From Alicyclobacillus fastidiosus (lineage in GTDB: Bacteria; Bacillota; Bacilli; Alicyclobacillales; Alicyclobacillaceae), in contig NZ_CP104067.1 of assembly GCF_026651875.1 (NCBI RefSeq), positions 3,038,001 to 3,102,000 on the forward strand: 64,000 nucleotides of DNA, read 5' to 3'. A program made the position numbers and the translations under genes. Positions 16,243 through 25,252 of the stretch are shown piece by piece. Position 1 is the stretch's first letter. Each line of letters begins with the position of its first letter. A model generated the notes under the pieces. It had not been told where the DNA came from. It worked only from the letters and a program-made list of their open reading frames with translations, and ran no database searches.

Positions 16243-17447
16243 TTATGCAATGCTCCTTGCGCTTACTGCTTTGTTCATCGCCAGGGCTGATGCTAGAAGG
16301 ACGATTGCATTAAGATAAACGTGAGTTATGACCTTTTGGATTCCACCGACATGAACGTCGTTGGCAGAAAGGTTTTCTTTGATTCTAGAATTACATCGCT
16401 CGACAGCAGTTCGCTCATTGTAGAGTTCCGCCCATCGGCGTGTATTCCGGTGCGGGTTGGAGAATCGACGCAAGTCTTCAGTAATCGTTCGCTTTACGAC
16501 CATACCGTAGCCCGAATCCGAACACGCCGCTGATCCAAATGGACAGTCAACCTTGCCCAATATGTGCGGACACCGGACTTGAGTCGGTCACCGTCGGCTC
16601 CCCAGTAAACCATGTCATCGCCCATGGAGCAAAGAGGTGTGCCGGTCGTTGACATCCCTTCCGGTGGTTCCTTCTCACCACATTTGTTCAATGCAATGAT
16701 TGCCTGCGCACCGTAGTTTCGAACTGCCACATAGTTCTTCATCTGGTCGTAACCTGCGTCCATCATGACAAACTTGAATTTCCAGCCGAGGTCTTCGGCA
16801 ACATGTACCATGAGGGGAATTGCCATTTTACCGTCATATACATTCGCTCGCGTGACCTCCAGAGATACTGGAAGTTCGCTCTGTGTGTCGACTGCAAGAT
16901 GAATCTTGTACCCGAACCAAGTGAGTTTATTGCCAAACGTATCGAACTTGGCACCCCAATTGGCATTCCCGGTTTCCTGGCTACGTAATTTTGGCTGCTT
17001 CTTCTCATAGGCAGAGATTGCTGTACTGTCGATGGCAAGGTGACTGCCGTCAATGACACCGGCTTCCCGACATTGAATGACCAGATCGATGAAGAGTTCC
17101 ATCGCAAGACCTTGTTCTGTGATTGCTGCAAAGACACGGCTCAGCGTTGGAATCGATGGTGCCGGCTCGTCCAAGCGAAATCCGCATTGGTAGCGGAAGC
17201 GAAGGTCCGTATCCAACCACGTATGTAGTCGTCTTGTGAAGGTAGAGATCCCCTCGAATGGTGAGGCAAGTAGGGCTCTCAAAATAGCCTCTCGATTGAT
17301 AGGCTTTGCTCCCTGAGGTGACGAACTTCGCAATTTCGCGGCGTACGGATGGAGCCCTAAAGCGGAGAAGAACAATTCCAAACGCTCACTGGGCTCGATT
17401 TCTAACCATGACTCAAAGGGAAATAGAGACTTTTGGAGAAGATACAA
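16243..17447 (-). pseudogene. IS5-like DDE transposase, frameshifted
   Basis: The first frame (17447 down to about 16577) starts at TTG behind AAGGAGGG and holds a DUF772-like N-terminus, the first catalytic Asp in LAIDSTAISAYEKK and the second in FVMMDAGYDQMKN. At the AAGTCCGG at 16573-16580 one base is missing. The second frame then reads CPHILGKVDCPFGSAAC, with the catalytic Glu in RTAVERCNSRIKENL, to 16243. Together the frames give a full-length enzyme. The frame break probably inactivates it, although some IS families use programmed shifts. Element ends near 16155 and 17520 are only weakly similar and no target duplication was found. Confidence 0.8.
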
Positions 17448-17530
17448 GCGACTTCCCTCCTTGAGAGTTTCTTGTTTAGGTGCTTGAAATCTTCTCGAAT
17501 TTGGGGTGAAGTACTTTTTTATTTCCTACA

Positions 17531-17551
17531 AACCCTTGTACTACAAGGGTT
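17531..17551. repeat. Perfect 10-bp inverted repeat
   Basis: AACCCTTGTA and its inverse TACAAGGGTT are separated by one base. It lies 80 bases beyond the transposase start and may belong to the element end or be a terminator without a T-run. Confidence 0.5.
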
Positions 17552-17912
17552 CAGAAGTCTGCAAAAACCTCATAATCAAAAGAGTTAAATCAATTTTGCA
17601 AATGTTGTTACGAAAGACATGATGATAGAGTTTTAAGATCAGACTGACAGGCATCTTCGACACATTCGTGTGAGATCAAAAATCATCCAACTCTTATTGG
17701 AAGCTGTGTGATCTTGCGACGCGCTCTTCTACTTGGCGTCTTGGGATCATACACATCTTGTTGTTTTCAACCAATCCATCAATCACCAGGGTTCTTATCC
17801 ACTATGACTAAGCACGTTCAAAGGTGGTTTGCTCCTTCAATCGCTCGATGATTTGCAAGTCTCTTGTGACGTACCGAAGTCGCTAACCGATGCTGTATGA
17901 CGCAAATAAAAA

Positions 17913-17929
17913 AGCTTGCATGACAAGCT
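17913..17929 (-). terminator. Rho-independent terminator (minus strand)
   Basis: Stem AGCTTG/CAAGCT with a five-base loop, followed on the minus strand by TTTTTTATTT. No intact minus-strand gene lies directly upstream of it. Confidence 0.6.
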
Positions 17930-18273
17930 CAGCCTGGTGAAACTTTGCGGATAGCGCACACGGAGCCACTGAGACAGACTGGGAGCCAAAAGCTGTGGAT
18001 ATTATTAAGCACCATAGATACTATTTGAGCGATAACTTAGACATAAACTTCTACCTAGATATGTCATAAAGTCGTAGTGTAGTCGTCACTAAATCACACT
18101 GAAAGTGTGCCGTTCTCCATGCTACAGTAACTTCACGTGGTAGCTTTATAGTGTCATGAGGGGCACAGTTTTTTCTTTCATTATTAAAAATGATGTTTAT
18201 GAAAACGCAATCAAAAAGAGTTGAACGATGATCATGCCGTGGAACATTAAGGATTGAGAGGAGAGAATATTTG

Positions 18274-20061
18274 ATGAAAAAGTCCGTGCTTTTGGGATCT
18301 CGAAAAAATATGCTGGTGAAGCGCAGCATCGCGACCGCCTTCAGTGTTTTAGCTGTTGGAAGTATCAGTACAAACACTGTTTCTGCAAGCCCTCAAAACA
18401 ATAATCAGACTATTCATATAAATTATCAAACCAAAGCAACTACCGCTGTTCAGGGATTAATAGGATCCTATTGGAACAGTACCGGGAATCAGTTTGAAAA
18501 CACACCCGGCGGGAGCTATGCAGGTAATTATTGGTGAGAAGCAAACGCACTCTATGCTTTAGCGGATGCTGATTTGGCGACGAATTCAACGACTTATAAT
18601 TCGTACATCACCAATTTCATCACCGGTCTTCAAAAACAATATGGTTCACAGATGTTAGATAGTTGGAATGATGACGAGGGTTGGTTGGGGATTGCCTTAA
18701 TGCAAGCATTTAAAGCGATGGGAACCAATTCGACATCGGCTTTTCCAGTAGCTCCCACAATATCGGACGGTATGAATAATGCCGGTGCGCCGGCACTTGT
18801 ACAGGACGCGGAAACCCTTCAGGCGGATATTGAGAAAAGTTGTACGCCAGAAGGTGGTATCACATGGGATAAACCGAGCGCCGGAAGCAGTTGGTACAAT
18901 CCCTTCTATCGAGAAACAGCCGCTAATATGACGGATGCAATCCTCTCTGCCGAACTATACTCAGCCACTCGGCACCAGTCGTATCTTGCTGATGCTATGC
19001 AACTATTTGATTGGGAATGGAATACGTTGGTTCTCCCCAAAGGAGGCATAGCAGGAGGAACAAAATATGGTCCAGGTACTGTTTTGGATGGTGTAGACTG
19101 GAATCCACTTAGTCAGCAGAATACGTATCCAAATGGCGGCACTGCACAGTGGACCTATAACTACGGTCTTGTCATAGGCGCAGCTGTTGAACTGTTCCAA
19201 TTGACAGGTAATGGCGTATATCTATCGGACGCCGAACTGGTTGCCAACGCAGCCATTAAGCAATTCGCAAACTCTGACGACGTGATGGCAGGCGTCGAGA
19301 CGGGCGGCGGCGATGGAGGTCTGTTCAAAGGGATCTTCATGCGATATATGATTGAACTGCTAAGTGTAGATGGCCAAAATCAGAATCTATTTAAGTTTGT
19401 TCAGGCCAATCTCTCCTCGTTGTGGAATCGTGACCAAACGTCTACCGCAGGCGTTTTTGGGGGTAATTGGACTGGTCCTGCACCGTCAGCTTCCTCTGTC
19501 GATCTGTCTAATGAACTAAGTGCAGTCATGTCTTTAACTTCCATGGCTACGTATCAACAGGCCGCCGAAAATTTCCCAGCTCAACCTTCTACAGCATCGC
19601 CCGAGGGTATTTCTGTCTACAGCGCGCTTCCAGCGATGATGGAGAGCACAAACCCCAGTACGCCGTATAGCTACTACGTCCAAGTTGGTGGATCTTATGA
19701 ACCGGACAACAGCAACATCGGTGGTTGGGGTGATGGGAAAGGCAATGAGGCTGTGGTGCTTCCGGTGTGGGCTCAGCACCCAGGTACCGTGACGCTCTCC
19801 ATTCGTTACTCGAATGCTAGTAACGCGGCTCCGCGAGACCTGTATATGAATGGATCAAAAGTGGATTCACTGACCTTCAACAATACTGGCGGTTGGGACA
19901 TTTGGAGTACGGTACAAACCACTGTCAACCTGCAGCGGGGTGCAAACACGATTGCGTTGGTGGCTCCTACGAGTTCATCGGGCATTTATTTAAATCTCAA
20001 CCAGATCATAACCTCTACTACAAAAACAACAAGTAAGACCAAAGTAGTTTCAAGAAAATAA
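18274..20061 (+). pseudogene. GH76 alpha-1,6-mannanase with C-terminal CBM, one in-frame TGA
   Basis: A reading frame of 595 codons interrupted only by TGA at 18535-18537. The context is GNYW-stop-EANALYALADAD, where GH76 proteins have Trp-Trp, so TGG has become TGA. Features: signal peptide (residues 1-36), GH76 catalytic domain with the Asp pair in SWNDDEGWLGIAL, the GGITWDKP loop, and a C-terminal CBM6/35-like beta domain from about YYVQVGGSYEPDN to the end. The enzyme would cut alpha-1,6-mannan outside the cell, feeding sugars to the neighbouring ABC importer. GAGAGGAGAG precedes ATG. Inactivation is the simplest reading; readthrough is not excluded. Confidence 0.85.
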
Positions 20062-20117
20062 GGTTCTGGTGCAAAAAAACCAAAGGTGCTAATATTGGCG
20101 AATAAATCCATGGGATG

Positions 20118-20325
20118 AAGATGACAGGTTATCAATGCGTTCAAATGGAAGCATTTCGAAGCTCACATTATCCTGACGGCTGTCCGATGGTATTTGCAAT
20201 ACAGCTTAAGTTACCGTTTACATCGTCGAACTGCTCGAAGAAAGAGGAGTCCAAGTTTCTCATACCACAATCATGCGCTGGGTTCATCAGTATGGTCCTG
20301 AATTAGACAAGCGAGTTTTAGTACG
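20118..20325 (+). pseudogene. IS6-family transposase N-terminal remnant
   Basis: Two frames together read KWKHFEAHIILTAVRWYLQY (completed by SLSYR) and ELLEERGVQVSHTTIMRWVH (then QYGPELDKRV), the helix-turn-helix start of IS6/IS26-like transposases. One frame break lies between them, and the DDE core is missing. It abuts the GNAT fragment at about 20325. Confidence 0.8.
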
Positions 20326-20327
20326 CA

Positions 20328-20500
20328 CACTCCAAACTCCGTTTTGTGGGAAAATCTCTTCAGATCGGTGCCTTCGCATCTTGAAAACCCGACGATACGA
20401 TTGTCATTGACCGCAACCAAAAATAGGTTTCTTGGACTGACGGTGTCCGTATGTATTAAATTTTCAAATCCGGGTACATCGATGAAACCTTTTGAAGGTA
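20328..20500 (-). pseudogene. GNAT acetyltransferase fragment (copy 1)
   Basis: The fragment reads GFIDVPGFENLIHTDTVSPR, then NLFLVAVNDNRIVGFSRCEG and FSHKTEFGVCVLK, matching the first GNAT strands up to motif A. The same fragment, a little longer, stands at 35250-35579 in the same orientation. The acetyl-CoA loop is cut off by the IS6 remnant. Confidence 0.8.
20404..20486 (+). repeat. 83-bp perfect direct repeat, left copy (partner 35419-35501)
   Basis: The 83 bases starting TCATTGACCGCAACC and ending ACATCGATGAA are identical at 35419-35501, with further similarity on the 20344 side. The two copies bracket the Maf/legionaminic acid island, 15,015 bp apart. Confidence 0.9.
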
Positions 20501-20841
20501 ATTCGCTCAATCGCGATTGTCATAATACCTACATTTTTTATTTCTGTTGTTATCCCCATAACGAACCACTGTCACTTGTCTCTCAAAAGTTTTTTTCAAA
20601 AACCTCAAGTGGAACACATCTTGGCAGTGAACTGATTATTCCGGTTTTAGGTTTTGTAAATGATTCTGGGAACACAATCACCTCCTTCCCTACTGGATAC
20701 TCGTATACAAATCTCTATATCAATGGAGTTATTCAACAAAATGGAACCTTCACAGTTGTACCATCTGCTCTTCTCGTAATAGGGGGAAGCCAGTTAGATC
20801 CGAATGACCCAATTGCCATTGAGTTTATAAGCCAAATCTAA
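20482..20841 (+). CDS. DUF4183 protein, probably with a damaged N-terminus
   Basis: The C-terminal 80 residues show the DUF4183 pattern: LIIPVLGFVNDSGNTITSFP, TNLYINGVIQQNGTFTV and DPNDPIAIEFISQI. The family is made of small beta-rich proteins of Bacilli, often encoded near spore-surface genes. The only ATG before it in frame (20482) lies in the GNAT fragment and lacks a ribosome site, so the original 5' end was probably lost when the repeat was joined. It is followed 31 bases later by an intact paralogue. Confidence 0.6.
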   Translation: MKPFEGNSLNRDCHNTYIFYFCCYPHNEPLSLVSQKFFSKTSSGTHLGSELIIPVLGFVNDSGNTITSFPTGYSYTNLYINGVIQQNGTFTVVPSALLVIGGSQLDPNDPIAIEFISQI

Positions 20842-20872
20842 AAACTGATGTGATGAAAGGAGGTGATAAATC

Positions 20873-21166
20873 ATGGCAGTGACTCTTATCCACCCCAATC
20901 TTAAGTCCTACAAGTACTATACACCTGCTAGTGTAGGGACTGTGAGCGGGTCCGATCTAGTAATTGTCGCAACGTCATTTGTAGATGACAACGGAAATGC
21001 AGTAACCGCATTCCCTGCTAGCTATGCCAACTATACGTTATTCATTAACGGCATTCCACAAGAAAACGGGTCTGCAACCGTTACAACGTCAGATCTTACA
21101 ATTGTAGGCGGAGCATCGCTGGATCCAGGCGATCCGATTGTCCTCGACCTCGTTGTCAACTTCTAA
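20873..21166 (+). CDS. DUF4183 small surface protein
   Basis: A 97-residue protein: a short head, YKYYTPASVGTVSGSDLVIV, FVDDNGNAVTAFPASY, TLFINGIPQENGSATV and a closing DPGDPIVLDLVVNF. This is one complete DUF4183 domain. No signal peptide is seen, which fits a protein assembled from the mother-cell cytoplasm. GAAAGGAGGTGATAAATC before ATG is a very strong ribosome site and a terminator follows directly, so high expression is likely. The role is unproven; a spore-surface or appendage component is inferred from the neighbours. Confidence 0.88.
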   Translation: MAVTLIHPNLKSYKYYTPASVGTVSGSDLVIVATSFVDDNGNAVTAFPASYANYTLFINGIPQENGSATVTTSDLTIVGGASLDPGDPIVLDLVVNF

Positions 21167-21177
21167 TGACCCTATCT

Positions 21178-21203
21178 GAAAAGGGCGCAATTGCACCCTT
21201 TTC
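21178..21203 (+). terminator. Hairpin terminator after the DUF4183 gene
   Basis: GAAAAGGGCGC-AATT-GCACCCTTTTC pairs over ten or more bases and ends in TTTTC. It closes the DUF4183 unit. Confidence 0.8.
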
Positions 21204-21207
21204 GTGT

Positions 21208-21399
21208 TTAAAATTTATGAACATGTCTCGCTACCCAACGACTATCTATTTCTCTTTCTATGAGGCTTGGACTCTCATCGTCAAATGACAACAAGTAGTG
21301 GTCTTGTTGACGAATACACTTACACGGGTATGAGGATGAACGGGTACCTCCCCAATTTACGGACACCCGTTGTACTGTATAGAGAATGTTATTCAGCAA
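21208..21399 (-). CDS. Hypothetical 63-residue protein, weak support
   Basis: The frame MLNNILYTVQRVSVNWGGTR through CKCIRQQDHYLLSFDDE is well formed but needs a TTG start without a close ribosome site. No family is recognised. It lies between the terminator and the minus-strand Ena-like gene and points the same way as the latter, so it could be read together with it. Confidence 0.3.
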   Translation of the reverse strand: MLNNILYTVQRVSVNWGGTRSSSYPCKCIRQQDHYLLSFDDESPSLIEREIDSRWVARHVHKF

Positions 21400-21584
21400 C
21401 TAAAATTGTTAGTTCTGCACCTTTCTTATGCTGCTGACCATCGGCCTCAGAGTATTGTTTAACGTACACACGAGATGCCCCGGCAGAAGCGGTTTCCTCT
21501 ACAAGGGCTCTAACATCATCGGCAAGACTTCACGACGGCTCGTGAAACAAGATACACGGAGGACCTCTCAGACTTCTACAAAAT

Positions 21585-21923
21585 TCAGAGTGCAGGTATT
21601 TGTAATTCTAAACACAACTTCCCGGACGCAACTGATGATGCTGTCCCAACGACCTGGATTATATCAAAGCCGCTCACAGTGAATGCAACAGATTGCCCTG
21701 GCAATAAGGGGATGGCCTGAATAACCGTGTCACGAAATAGAAACTCTATTTTGACCTCCTCAGACGGAGTCATGTCCGACGTCACACTACCTGAGCCCAA
21801 AACCAATTCAGTTGAAACGTAAACAACAGTCTTATTCTCCCCATCTAAAATCCATTCAACCTGCAAGCATTGTTGAATGAGATGCCTTTGACAGATACCT
21901 TCACAGTGCGAATGACGGTTCAC
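21585..21923 (-). CDS. Ena-like (DUF3992-type) small protein
   Basis: 112 residues with a short Cys-containing head (CEGICQRHLIQQCLQVEW) followed by a beta-sandwich-like pattern: TELVLGSGSVTSD, EEVKIEFLFRDTVIQAIPL, GQSVAFTVSGFDIIQVVG and GKLCLELQ. This follows the order of Ena subunits of Bacillus cereus endospore appendages: Cys head, TG-rich strands, F-T-V-x-x-F-D-x-I/V, C-terminal Cys. It begins with GTG behind a G-rich site. It is on the opposite strand to its neighbours, facing the DUF4183 genes. The assignment rests on pattern, not on a search. Confidence 0.6.
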   Translation of the reverse strand: MNRHSHCEGICQRHLIQQCLQVEWILDGENKTVVYVSTELVLGSGSVTSDMTPSEEVKIEFLFRDTVIQAIPLLPGQSVAFTVSGFDIIQVVGTASSVASGKLCLELQIPAL

Positions 21924-22154
21924 TGCCCCCCATTCCCCCTCCCAATGGCTTCCTCTCAGTGTAATGTAATATACCTCCGGTCATTCAAGGTGCCCCGGCG
22001 GACGTATGCGTGTATTCGTCTATTTTGAATAGAAATGCGGATAGAAACACAGGGCAAGCAACTAAATTCATACCTTCGTCGGCTTATGTCCTTCGCATGC
22101 TGGCCCGGGTCGCAATATTATTTTTTAGTGCACTATCGAGGGAGGAGGGGTTCA

Positions 22155-22574
22155 ATGCAAAAATCCCATATGGCGCAAATCAGCAAACGAGTGACTGTCG
22201 TAAATGTCCACTGTGGTCAGTCGCGGAAACGACGGCGCTGTATCCCTAGGAAAAAAAAACCAAAAGCAAAACGCTTCTGCTGGGAGACAATTTGTGGACG
22301 CATATTCCAATTATGTAGCGATGAGGCTAGAACCTATTTTCTCTCCACCCATCCGTACCCCGCGGCAATGGTGAGGGTTGACAACGACTCGAAGTGTGCG
22401 ATGACAGTTTTCATCCAATTGAACGGAAAGGAGGAAGTCATCGCGCAGATTGAACAAGGGCAGCAGGTATCTTTCAATGTGGCTTCCTTAAAAAGTCTGA
22501 GGGTGGAATGTTGCGGAGAGAGTGGAGTGTGCAAGGGCGCTTATTTGATTCGCGTACGTCAGTTCGAAAGGTAA
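22155..22574 (+). CDS. Ena-like (DUF3992-type) protein with a basic head
   Basis: 139 residues. The first 50 or so are strongly basic (KRVTVVNVHCGQSRKRRRC, PRKKKPKAKRFC). The rest resembles an Ena/DUF3992 domain: MVRVDNDSKCAMTVFIQLNG, QIEQGQQVSFNVASLKSLRV, ECCGESGVCKG and YLIRVRQF. Nine Cys residues suit disulfide cross-linking, as in endospore appendages. GGAGGAGGGG precedes ATG. It is the first gene of the plus-strand run that leads through two small genes into the Maf glycosyltransferase. Confidence 0.6.
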   Translation: MQKSHMAQISKRVTVVNVHCGQSRKRRRCIPRKKKPKAKRFCWETICGRIFQLCSDEARTYFLSTHPYPAAMVRVDNDSKCAMTVFIQLNGKEEVIAQIEQGQQVSFNVASLKSLRVECCGESGVCKGAYLIRVRQFER

Positions 22575-22618
22575 CGTCAATCTGGTGACTACACTATGTA
22601 TGTGAGGTGAGGTTCCCT

Positions 22619-22891
22619 GTGGAACAGCCAAACCGGGAGAGCGACGTTCGGCAGAAATTACTGTTGGTTCTTGAAGAATGGTATGTTTGGCTCACCTCAA
22701 ATCCACAAGTTCTATTTCAGGAATCTGACACAGAACGAATGCAAGTGCCTGTGATGCAATTTTCGGAGACCAATGAATGGATGAGACAGTCGATAATGAC
22801 AAAAATCAATTGTTTTTTTGAACAAGGGGCCCGGAATGCCATGCACCGCTTCCGGAAGGGGGACTATGACAGCTATGATCCGAGATCATGA
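22619..22891 (+). CDS. Small protein of unknown function, coupled to Maf gene
   Basis: A 90-residue acidic, Trp/Tyr-rich and probably helical protein starting MEQPNRESDVRQKLLLVLEE. The GTG at 22619 has GGTGAGG six bases upstream; an in-frame GTG at 22607 is possible. It overlaps the next small gene by 26 bases, which suggests translational coupling. No family is recognised. Its place between appendage-like and glycosyltransferase genes suggests an accessory role in glycosylation. Confidence 0.6.
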   Translation: MEQPNRESDVRQKLLLVLEEWYVWLTSNPQVLFQESDTERMQVPVMQFSETNEWMRQSIMTKINCFFEQGARNAMHRFRKGDYDSYDPRS

Positions 22892-23195
22892 TTTCGTCTC
22901 CTGTATGGAACAAGGGTGTGAATCCTGGCGCTGCGGGGATGACTTAGGTGGGCTCAGTTGGTTTCAAATGGCCTGTTTGTTATGGCTTGATGGTTTAATG
23001 CGCCCAGATGAAGAGGATACCGAGAATCGGCTTTCTGACAACATGGTTCATCTCGTGACCCAAATGCTGCGAAATATGCTGGACCATTTGCGAAACGAAG
23101 ACATCACTCGGGCTACTGACATCTTGGAGTATGAATTGCTGCCCGTATTAAGGGCCAGAAACACGTGGCAATCCGTCGAGTGGACGGGAGGGTAA
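22866..23195 (+). CDS. Small protein of unknown function, coupled to Maf gene
   Basis: A 109-residue acidic protein: MTAMIRDHDFVSCMEQGCES, then WFQMACLLWLDGLM and a helical C-terminus with NMVHLVTQMLRNMLDHLRNE and ITRATDILEYELLPVLR. It starts inside the preceding gene and ends 17 bases before the Maf start. Small helical proteins of this kind, ending in a DLLEYEL-like stretch, are from memory common beside Maf glycosyltransferases of Paenibacillaceae and relatives, so an adaptor role is plausible but unproven. Confidence 0.65.
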   Translation: MTAMIRDHDFVSCMEQGCESWRCGDDLGGLSWFQMACLLWLDGLMRPDEEDTENRLSDNMVHLVTQMLRNMLDHLRNEDITRATDILEYELLPVLRARNTWQSVEWTGG

Positions 23196-23212
23196 CTGAT
23201 GGGAGGATAATT

Positions 23213-25126
23213 ATGGATAACGAAATTTTTTCCAATAACCTTGCATGCCTACCTCAATATCTCAAAGACCTGCTGCCACCACCATCAAATCACGAAATGT
23301 ATTGGCAATCGGTTCAGATTGCCACTGGAAAGAACGGTTGGCCCGTCGGTATCTATCGCATGGAAAACAACCACACTCACACCAACAGCTTTGTCGACCC
23401 TTGGGCAGAAGCTCAACAGTGGGCAGCATCCATCAATTATAAAGACACCAAGGTGAGTATCATCTATGGCTGCGGCTTCGGGTACCCCCTCCTCGAATAC
23501 GCGAAGCGGAAAAAGGCCTATACAGAAACACTCATCTTTGAGCAGAACGTCGAACTATTCTATGCCATGCTCCAGTGTATCGACCTTCAACCTTTACTGA
23601 GCGATCCCTCGTGTCATTTTCTCGTGGGGAACATAGACCAAATTAAGAGCCAGCTGAAGAGTCTCCTCTATGAGGAGTTTCTGCTACGAAGCACGAATCT
23701 GACCGTCTCGTTTACTTGGCTGGCGCACCGCCACGAGAAAAACCTGTACCTTACGCTGCATGAGTGGTTCTTGCATGCCCTTCGAGGATCTTGCATGAGC
23801 ATTGGCAACTCCATTTATGACACACTGGTTGGTGTCTACAACACCCTAGACAACGCACAAGAGATTATCTGCAGCCCACAACTTTCTTCACTGCGTAATG
23901 CATTCATGGGTAAACCGGCATTTATCGTTTCTAATGGTCCTTCATTGGATAGAAATATCGATACACTCACCCGAGCGGTTGGAAAATCTCTTATCATCAC
24001 CGCAGAATCATCCTTGCGGCCTTGCCTCATACGAGGGATACGACCAGATGCTGTGGCAGTCACGGAGCGCACACCCAATGTGTATCACATCCATTTCGAA
24101 AACCAACGACTCCCATCTGACCTTGTATTAATTGGCTTGACCCTGATAGACCCAAGGATTCCAAAGTTGTTCCAGGGTTCCTTTGTTCCGGTGTTTCGGT
24201 CTGGAGAATCATCGTGTAGGTGGATACAACAGACGCTTACGGATGACGTGTGCGGTCTTCACAGCGGATCGTCATCCGCTCACCTAGCGTTTGAATTTGC
24301 CGTATGGACGGGCGCCAATCCCATCGTATTTGTAGGCCAAGATCTGGCTTTTGGCAGAGACAAGACGACACATAGTCAGTTATCTGCCTATGCCGAAAGT
24401 ACCCTCGCACATCAAGTTAAGTCGCTGCGGGAACAACCAGCCTTCTATGTTCCGGGCGTAAACGGTGAGCGAGTACTCACGACCAGACTCTGGGACGAGT
24501 TCAGAGCTTGGTTTGAAGACCAAATCAGTTTGCACCCTGAGGTTCACTTTATCGACGCCACCGAAGGAGGGGCCTACATTCACGGCACGGAACTAATGAC
24601 CCTCGACGAAGTGGTTTCCACGTATTGCACGGAGTACGTAGATACAGCTCTGTATCAATACGTTCAAAGCGCTTCTGTTCTCCCCAATACGTCAGAGATT
24701 GCAAAAAAGTACAGTACGCTGCTATCCAAAGTTAAAGATATGAAAAACCAATTTCATTCCTTAACACAATCTGCCAATGACGACATTCAAGACTGCAGGC
24801 TGGTCGAACTGGCATGCCAGCTAAAGGCGAAACACCCGGAGACTGAAGTCCCCTCATTTATCGAGGCATTAGTTGAAAGAAGCAGTGTTGCGTGCGAAAA
24901 ATTTACAGACGTCCAAATCGCTCCTTACACCCAACACGCTCTCTTCGCGTTTCATAAACAAATTAATGATCTTGGAGAAGTCGACAGTGTGGATAGTTTA
25001 TATTTGGCCACGAGACTCTACAGAGACATGTATGAATGTCTTAAAAAGATTTGTGCGGTGATGACCCAACAGTTTGACCTCGCTGAACGACACGTCATAC
25101 AGAAATCGGAAATCGATCATACATGA
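23213..25126 (+). CDS. Maf-type (DUF115/MptE-like) glycosyltransferase
   Basis: A 637-residue protein. The central DUF115 domain (about residues 225-440) shows AFIVSNGPSLDRNIDTL, SLRPCLIRGIRPDAVAVTE and FVGQDLAFGRDKTTHSQ, the signature of motility-accessory-factor glycosyltransferases that move nonulosonic acids from CMP-sugars onto proteins. The N-terminal part has VSIIYGCGFGYPLLEYA, the Maf_N Rossmann-like motif. The C-terminal 180 residues are helical. GGGAGGATAATT precedes the ATG at 23213. It is cytoplasmic. With the CMP-legionaminic acid genes downstream and no flagellin here, the acceptor is probably one of the small Ena/DUF4183 proteins. Confidence 0.9.
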   Translation: MDNEIFSNNLACLPQYLKDLLPPPSNHEMYWQSVQIATGKNGWPVGIYRMENNHTHTNSFVDPWAEAQQWAASINYKDTKVSIIYGCGFGYPLLEYAKRKKAYTETLIFEQNVELFYAMLQCIDLQPLLSDPSCHFLVGNIDQIKSQLKSLLYEEFLLRSTNLTVSFTWLAHRHEKNLYLTLHEWFLHALRGSCMSIGNSIYDTLVGVYNTLDNAQEIICSPQLSSLRNAFMGKPAFIVSNGPSLDRNIDTLTRAVGKSLIITAESSLRPCLIRGIRPDAVAVTERTPNVYHIHFENQRLPSDLVLIGLTLIDPRIPKLFQGSFVPVFRSGESSCRWIQQTLTDDVCGLHSGSSSAHLAFEFAVWTGANPIVFVGQDLAFGRDKTTHSQLSAYAESTLAHQVKSLREQPAFYVPGVNGERVLTTRLWDEFRAWFEDQISLHPEVHFIDATEGGAYIHGTELMTLDEVVSTYCTEYVDTALYQYVQSASVLPNTSEIAKKYSTLLSKVKDMKNQFHSLTQSANDDIQDCRLVELACQLKAKHPETEVPSFIEALVERSSVACEKFTDVQIAPYTQHALFAFHKQINDLGEVDSVDSLYLATRLYRDMYECLKKICAVMTQQFDLAERHVIQKSEIDHT

Positions 25127-25189
25127 CGTTAAATTATTTCAATATTGTAGATTATGCTCCTGGCCAATTTTTACACATCATCTGTCTAT

Positions 25190-25217
25190 ACACATTGTCT
25201 CTCTAGTTCATATATTA
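25190..25217 (+). promoter_or_regulatory. SigK-type sporulation promoter candidate
   Basis: The -10 box CATATATTA (25209-25217) fits the SigK consensus CATANNNTA, and ACA at 25190-25192 with a 16-base spacer fits its -35. The start would fall near 25224, 29 bases before the Ena-like gene. SigK drives late mother-cell genes, including those of spore coat and appendages. Confidence 0.55.
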
Positions 25218-25252
25218 AATGGCATTGAAAATATGCCAAGGAGGAATAAAAA

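Larger units (their letters stand above)
17448..18273. other. Intergenic stretch, no recognised gene
   Basis: Over 800 bases between the transposase and the mannanase. It holds a perfect inverted repeat at 17531-17551, a minus-strand terminator at 17913-17929 and scattered short frames without family signs. The terminator suggests that a minus-strand gene once stood at about 17.93-18.2 kb. Confidence 0.4.

Noticed and set aside
20118..20325. Complete IS6-family element
   Set aside because: Only the first 60 or so residues of the transposase are readable, and no ends or DDE core are present.
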